DNA of 9,186 nucleotides from assembly GCA_900555295.1 (NCBI GenBank), contig USKN01000064.1:1-9186 (forward strand), written 5' to 3'. Source of the stretch: an uncultured Eubacteriales bacterium. Lineage in GTDB: Bacteria; Bacillota; Clostridia; UMGS1810. The notes under the pieces are model-generated. The model ran no database searches. It was not told where the DNA came from and saw only the letters and a program-made list of their open reading frames with translations. Shown in pieces: positions 6,918 through 9,186 of the stretch. The translations under genes and the position numbers were made by a program. How positions within the stretch are numbered: position 1 is the stretch's first letter; every line of letters starts with the position of its first letter.

Positions 6918-8057
6918 TTATTTTTCGTCACCGCTCGGTGCGTCCTGTTCAAGTTTTTTATGCACCTGCTCCATTTGCTCTATAACCGCCTGCTGTTTTT
7001 CGGCAAGTTTTTGCTCTTGTTCAAGCGCCTGTTCTTTAACCATAGCCATAATTCTGTCGTAAAGCATTTGGGTAAAGTCGGGGTGGTCTTTCATATATTC
7101 TTTAACTTTGTCACGTCCCTGACCCAAACGTTCGCCTTCATACGAGTACCAGGCACCGCTTTTTTTAACAATATCGTAATCTGTCGCAATATCCAATATA
7201 TCGCCCTCGCGGCTTATGCCCTCGCCGAACATAATATCAAACTCCGTTTCTTTAAACGGGGGCGCCATTTTGTTTTTAACTATTTTTGCTTTTGTACGTA
7301 CGCCTATAATATCCGTACCGTTTTTAATGGTTTCGGCTTTGCGCACCTCTATACGAATTGACGAATAGAATTTAAGCGCGCGTCCGCCCGTTGTAACTTC
7401 GGGGTTTCCGTATGTTACTCCTACTTTTTCACGCAGCTGGTTTATAAATATTGCAACCGTATTTGACTTATTGAGTACACCCGTAAGTTTACGCAGAGCC
7501 TGTGACATAAGACGTGCGTGCAAACCCACAAACGAGTCGCCCATTATACCCGAAATTTCGGCTTTGGGCACAAGCGCCGCAACCGAGTCTATTACTATAA
7601 CGTCTATACCGCCGCTTCTTGCAAGTGCCTCGGCAATTTCAAGCGCCTGCTCGCCCGTATCGGGCTGTGATACAATAAGTCTGTCTATATCCACGCCCAA
7701 ATTACGTGCGTAAATTGGGTCGAGTGCGTGTTCTGCGTCTATAAACACAACTTCACCGCCCATTTTTTGCGCTTCGGCTATTATATGCAGCGATACCGTT
7801 GTTTTACCCGACGATTCGGGTCCGTATATCTCTGTAATTCTGCCCCGCGGAAGTCCGCCTATACCCAGCGCAAGGTCAATGCCAAGCGAACCTGTGGGTA
7901 TAACCTCCACTTTGCGTTTGGGCGCGTTTCCGAGACGCATAATTGAACCCTCACCGAACTCTTTCTCGATTTTTGCCATTGCCTCTTTTATTGCCGCGGC
8001 TTTACCTGCCGCGTCCTCGGGCTTATTTATGGTTTTTACAACCTCTTTTTTTGCCAT
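6918..8057 (-). CDS. recA: DNA recombination and repair protein RecA
   Basis: A 379-residue recombinase that forms ATP-dependent filaments on single-stranded DNA, drives strand exchange and promotes LexA self-cleavage. Visible motifs: Walker A GPESSGKT (79-86), catalytic Glu109 in DAEHALD, Walker B VIVIDSVAAL (153-162), loop L1 EISGIMGDSFVGLHAR (167-182), the sensor Gln207 in NQLREKVGV, and loop L2 GNPEVTTGGRALKFY (217-231). All are intact and there is no intein. The C-terminal tail (about 340-379) is longer than in many RecAs and rich in Gln, Glu and Lys, probably helical. The ATG at 8057 was chosen over an upstream in-frame TTG at 8084 because AAAGGAG lies 9 nt before it and MAKKEVV is a typical beginning. 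The gene lies 49 nt after cinA. No clear promoter or LexA box is seen in that gap, so expression from the cinA side is likely. Confidence 0.99.
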   Translation of the reverse strand: MAKKEVVKTINKPEDAAGKAAAIKEAMAKIEKEFGEGSIMRLGNAPKRKVEVIPTGSLGIDLALGIGGLPRGRITEIYGPESSGKTTVSLHIIAEAQKMGGEVVFIDAEHALDPIYARNLGVDIDRLIVSQPDTGEQALEIAEALARSGGIDVIVIDSVAALVPKAEISGIMGDSFVGLHARLMSQALRKLTGVLNKSNTVAIFINQLREKVGVTYGNPEVTTGGRALKFYSSIRIEVRKAETIKNGTDIIGVRTKAKIVKNKMAPPFKETEFDIMFGEGISREGDILDIATDYDIVKKSGAWYSYEGERLGQGRDKVKEYMKDHPDFTQMLYDRIMAMVKEQALEQEQKLAEKQQAVIEQMEQVHKKLEQDAPSGDEK

Positions 8058-8066
8058 TTTGTATAT

Positions 8067-8073
8067 CTCCTTT
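8067..8073 (-). promoter_or_regulatory. Ribosome binding site that fixes the recA start
   Basis: AAAGGAG on the minus strand lies 9 nt before the ATG at 8057. It is the best Shine-Dalgarno match in the gap, and it sits downstream of the alternative TTG at 8084, which argues against that longer start. Confidence 0.8.
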
Positions 8074-8106
8074 ACTCTGTGCAAAATTAAAGCTTAACAA
8101 TATTGC

Positions 8107-8604
8107 CTATACATTTTGCTCAAGATAATCTATTATCATTTCAAGTACATTTTTTACCGTTTGGCGGCGCACACTTTCACGGCTGCCGCTTAATATAAGC
8201 TCTTTTTTTACAAGTGTACCGTCATTTGCCGAAAGCGATATATACACAAGCCCCACGGGTTTTTGTTTTGTACCGCCGCCCGGACCCGCTATACCCGTTG
8301 ACGACACTCCTATATCGGCACCCGAAAGTTTTAGCACCCCCTGCGACATTTCGCAAGCGGTTTCATAGCTTACCGCACCGTATCGGTTAAGCGTTTCGGC
8401 TTTTACACCTATAAGTTTTTGCTTTGCTTCGTTGCTGTATGTTACAACTCCGTAACCGTAAAACTCGCTTATACCGGCAATACTTGTAAGCGTCTCGCCT
8501 ATCATACCGCCCGTACAGCTTTCGGCGGTTGATACGGTTTTACCCGTTTTACACAGTAATTTGTAGAGTTTGTCGGGCAAATCACCGTAAAATACATCTG
8601 TCAT
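8107..8604 (-). CDS. cinA: CinA C-terminal domain protein, nicotinamide-nucleotide amidohydrolase (PncC type)
   Basis: A 165-residue cytoplasmic protein that corresponds only to the C-terminal domain of CinA. This family deamidates nicotinamide mononucleotide to nicotinic acid mononucleotide in pyridine nucleotide salvage. The signature blocks are TAESCTGGMIG (26-36, Ser29 being the presumed nucleophile), YGVVTYSNEAKQKLIGV (51-67), GAVSYETACEMSQG (76-89) and STGIAGPGGGTKQKPVGLVY (102-121). It lacks the molybdopterin-binding-like N-terminal domain of full-length CinA. It begins normally with MTDVF after a weak AAGAAGTG ribosome site, so this is the stand-alone form and not a truncation. It is directly upstream of recA, a neighbour pair known from many Firmicutes; in Streptococcus the pair belongs to the competence regulon. 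It follows thiI by 17 nt. Confidence 0.93.
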   Translation of the reverse strand: MTDVFYGDLPDKLYKLLCKTGKTVSTAESCTGGMIGETLTSIAGISEFYGYGVVTYSNEAKQKLIGVKAETLNRYGAVSYETACEMSQGVLKLSGADIGVSSTGIAGPGGGTKQKPVGLVYISLSANDGTLVKKELILSGSRESVRRQTVKNVLEMIIDYLEQNV

Positions 8605-8621
8605 TTAAAATCACTTCTTTT

Positions 8622-9186
8622 TTAGATATCTATTACTTCAACACCGTCAACCGCCTCTTTAACAAGACGTTCGGTATCGAGTTTGTTTTGCGACATTAAA
8701 ACTTTTTCAAGTATCGGTTTTGTGGAGGGGTGGCGCGGTGTAAATACCGTACAGCAATCCTCATACGGAAGAATTGAGGTTTCAAAGGTATCTATTTTGC
8801 GCGCAATCTCAACAATTTCTTCTTTATCCATTCCTATTAAAGGGCGAAAAACAGGCATATCAACAGCACTGTCGGTAACTGCAAGCGCACCCATTGTCTG
8901 GCTTGCAACCTGTCCCAAACTTTCGCCTGTTATAAGCGCCGTACAATTTGTTTTTTTGGCTATTTTTTCGGCAATATCCATCATTATTCTGCGCATAACC
9001 AAAGTTAAATGTTCCTCGGGGCATTTATCGCGTATTTGAAGCTGAATTTCGGTAAACGGAACAATGTAGAGAAGACCTGCTGTCGCATATTTTGTTTCAT
9101 TTACATAACGGAATCCATAAGTCTGGGAACGTTCATATAAAGTCTGTGCTGCAGAATAGTGCTCCCATACTTTATCATTTTCTTTT
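8622..9186 (-). CDS. thiI: tRNA 4-thiouridine synthase ThiI, 5'-truncated by the window edge
   Basis: The last 187 codons of a frame that continues off the right edge. From about 9068 down to the TAA at 8622 it is clearly the end of the PP-loop (AANH) domain of ThiI: VPFTEIQLQIRDKCPEEH, a VMRRIMMDIAEKIAKK helix, ALITGESLGQVASQT, RPLIGMDKEEIVEIARKI, and YEDCCTVFTPRHPSTKP with the conserved cysteine pair. It ends after this domain without a rhodanese domain, as in other Firmicutes. ThiI activates uridine 8 of tRNA with ATP and inserts sulfur taken from a cysteine desulfurase. Some relatives also feed thiazole synthesis. A TTG at 9002 could be mistaken for a start, but the homology continues upstream of it. 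Upstream of about 9075 the frame stays open, yet the roughly 37 residues (such as VWEHYSAAQTLYERSQTYGF) do not resemble the expected ThiI sequence. Confidence 0.88.
   Translation of the reverse strand, partial: KENDKVWEHYSAAQTLYERSQTYGFRYVNETKYATAGLLYIVPFTEIQLQIRDKCPEEHLTLVMRRIMMDIAEKIAKKTNCTALITGESLGQVASQTMGALAVTDSAVDMPVFRPLIGMDKEEIVEIARKIDTFETSILPYEDCCTVFTPRHPSTKPILEKVLMSQNKLDTERLVKEAVDGVEVIDI

Noticed and set aside
6960..7361. Plus-strand open frame of 133 codons opposite recA
   Set aside because: It is rich in Phe, Leu and His as expected from the complement of recA codons and has no plausible domain. It is a shadow of recA.
9127..9134. GAACGTTC palindrome that recalls half-sites of a Gram-positive LexA box
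   Set aside because: The two halves lack the required 4-nt spacer, and the site is inside an open frame far from any start codon.
1..9186. tRNA or rRNA genes, CRISPR repeats, insertion sequences, toxin-antitoxin or defence genes
   Set aside because: No cloverleaf-like segment, regularly spaced repeats, transposase motifs or flanking terminal repeats were seen on either strand. Coding genes fill almost all of the window.

Overview
The window looks like a piece of chromosome from a low-to-moderate GC member of the Firmicutes (Bacillota), most likely class Clostridia. The reasons are an SLH-domain surface protein, a stand-alone CinA C-terminal amidohydrolase, a ThiI that ends after its PP-loop domain without a rhodanese domain, clostridial-type RecA, RimO and PgsA, and purine-rich Shine-Dalgarno sites. 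No ribosomal or tRNA gene is present to fix the taxonomy further. Every gene I can support lies on the minus strand, so transcription runs from high to low coordinates.

Layout in the direction of transcription: a 5'-truncated thiI (runs off the right edge), cinA C-terminal domain, recA, recX, rimO, pgsA, a small DUF3006-type protein, and a GT2-like glycosyltransferase with an acidic insert. Gaps between these genes are 17, 49, 5, -8, -4, 16 and 38 nt, with no hairpin terminator visible between any of them, so one read-through operon is likely. After an AT-only spacer of about 220 nt comes a separate transcription unit: a promoter, a leader with a strong hairpin, and a 953-residue secreted SLH protein that fills the left third of the window.

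The central block is housekeeping: tRNA thiolation (ThiI), nucleotide salvage (CinA/PncC), recombination and its modulator (RecA, RecX), ribosomal protein S12 methylthiolation (RimO) and phosphatidylglycerophosphate synthesis (PgsA). The tight overlaps recX/rimO (8 nt) and rimO/pgsA (ATGA) suggest translational coupling. The last genes lean towards the envelope (phospholipid, glycosyl transfer, cell-wall-anchored surface protein). No SOS-box-like operator is seen directly ahead of recA.

I saw no mobile element, CRISPR array, RNA gene or defence cassette. The most unusual points are: (1) the right-hand end, where the thiI frame stays open but stops resembling ThiI upstream of about position 9075, suggesting a rearrangement or an assembly junction; (2) the glycosyltransferase with an acidic low-complexity insert of about 70 residues; (3) the 5' leader hairpin of the SLH gene; and (4) degenerate tandem beta-rich modules in the SLH protein. 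I found no convincing new multi-gene system.
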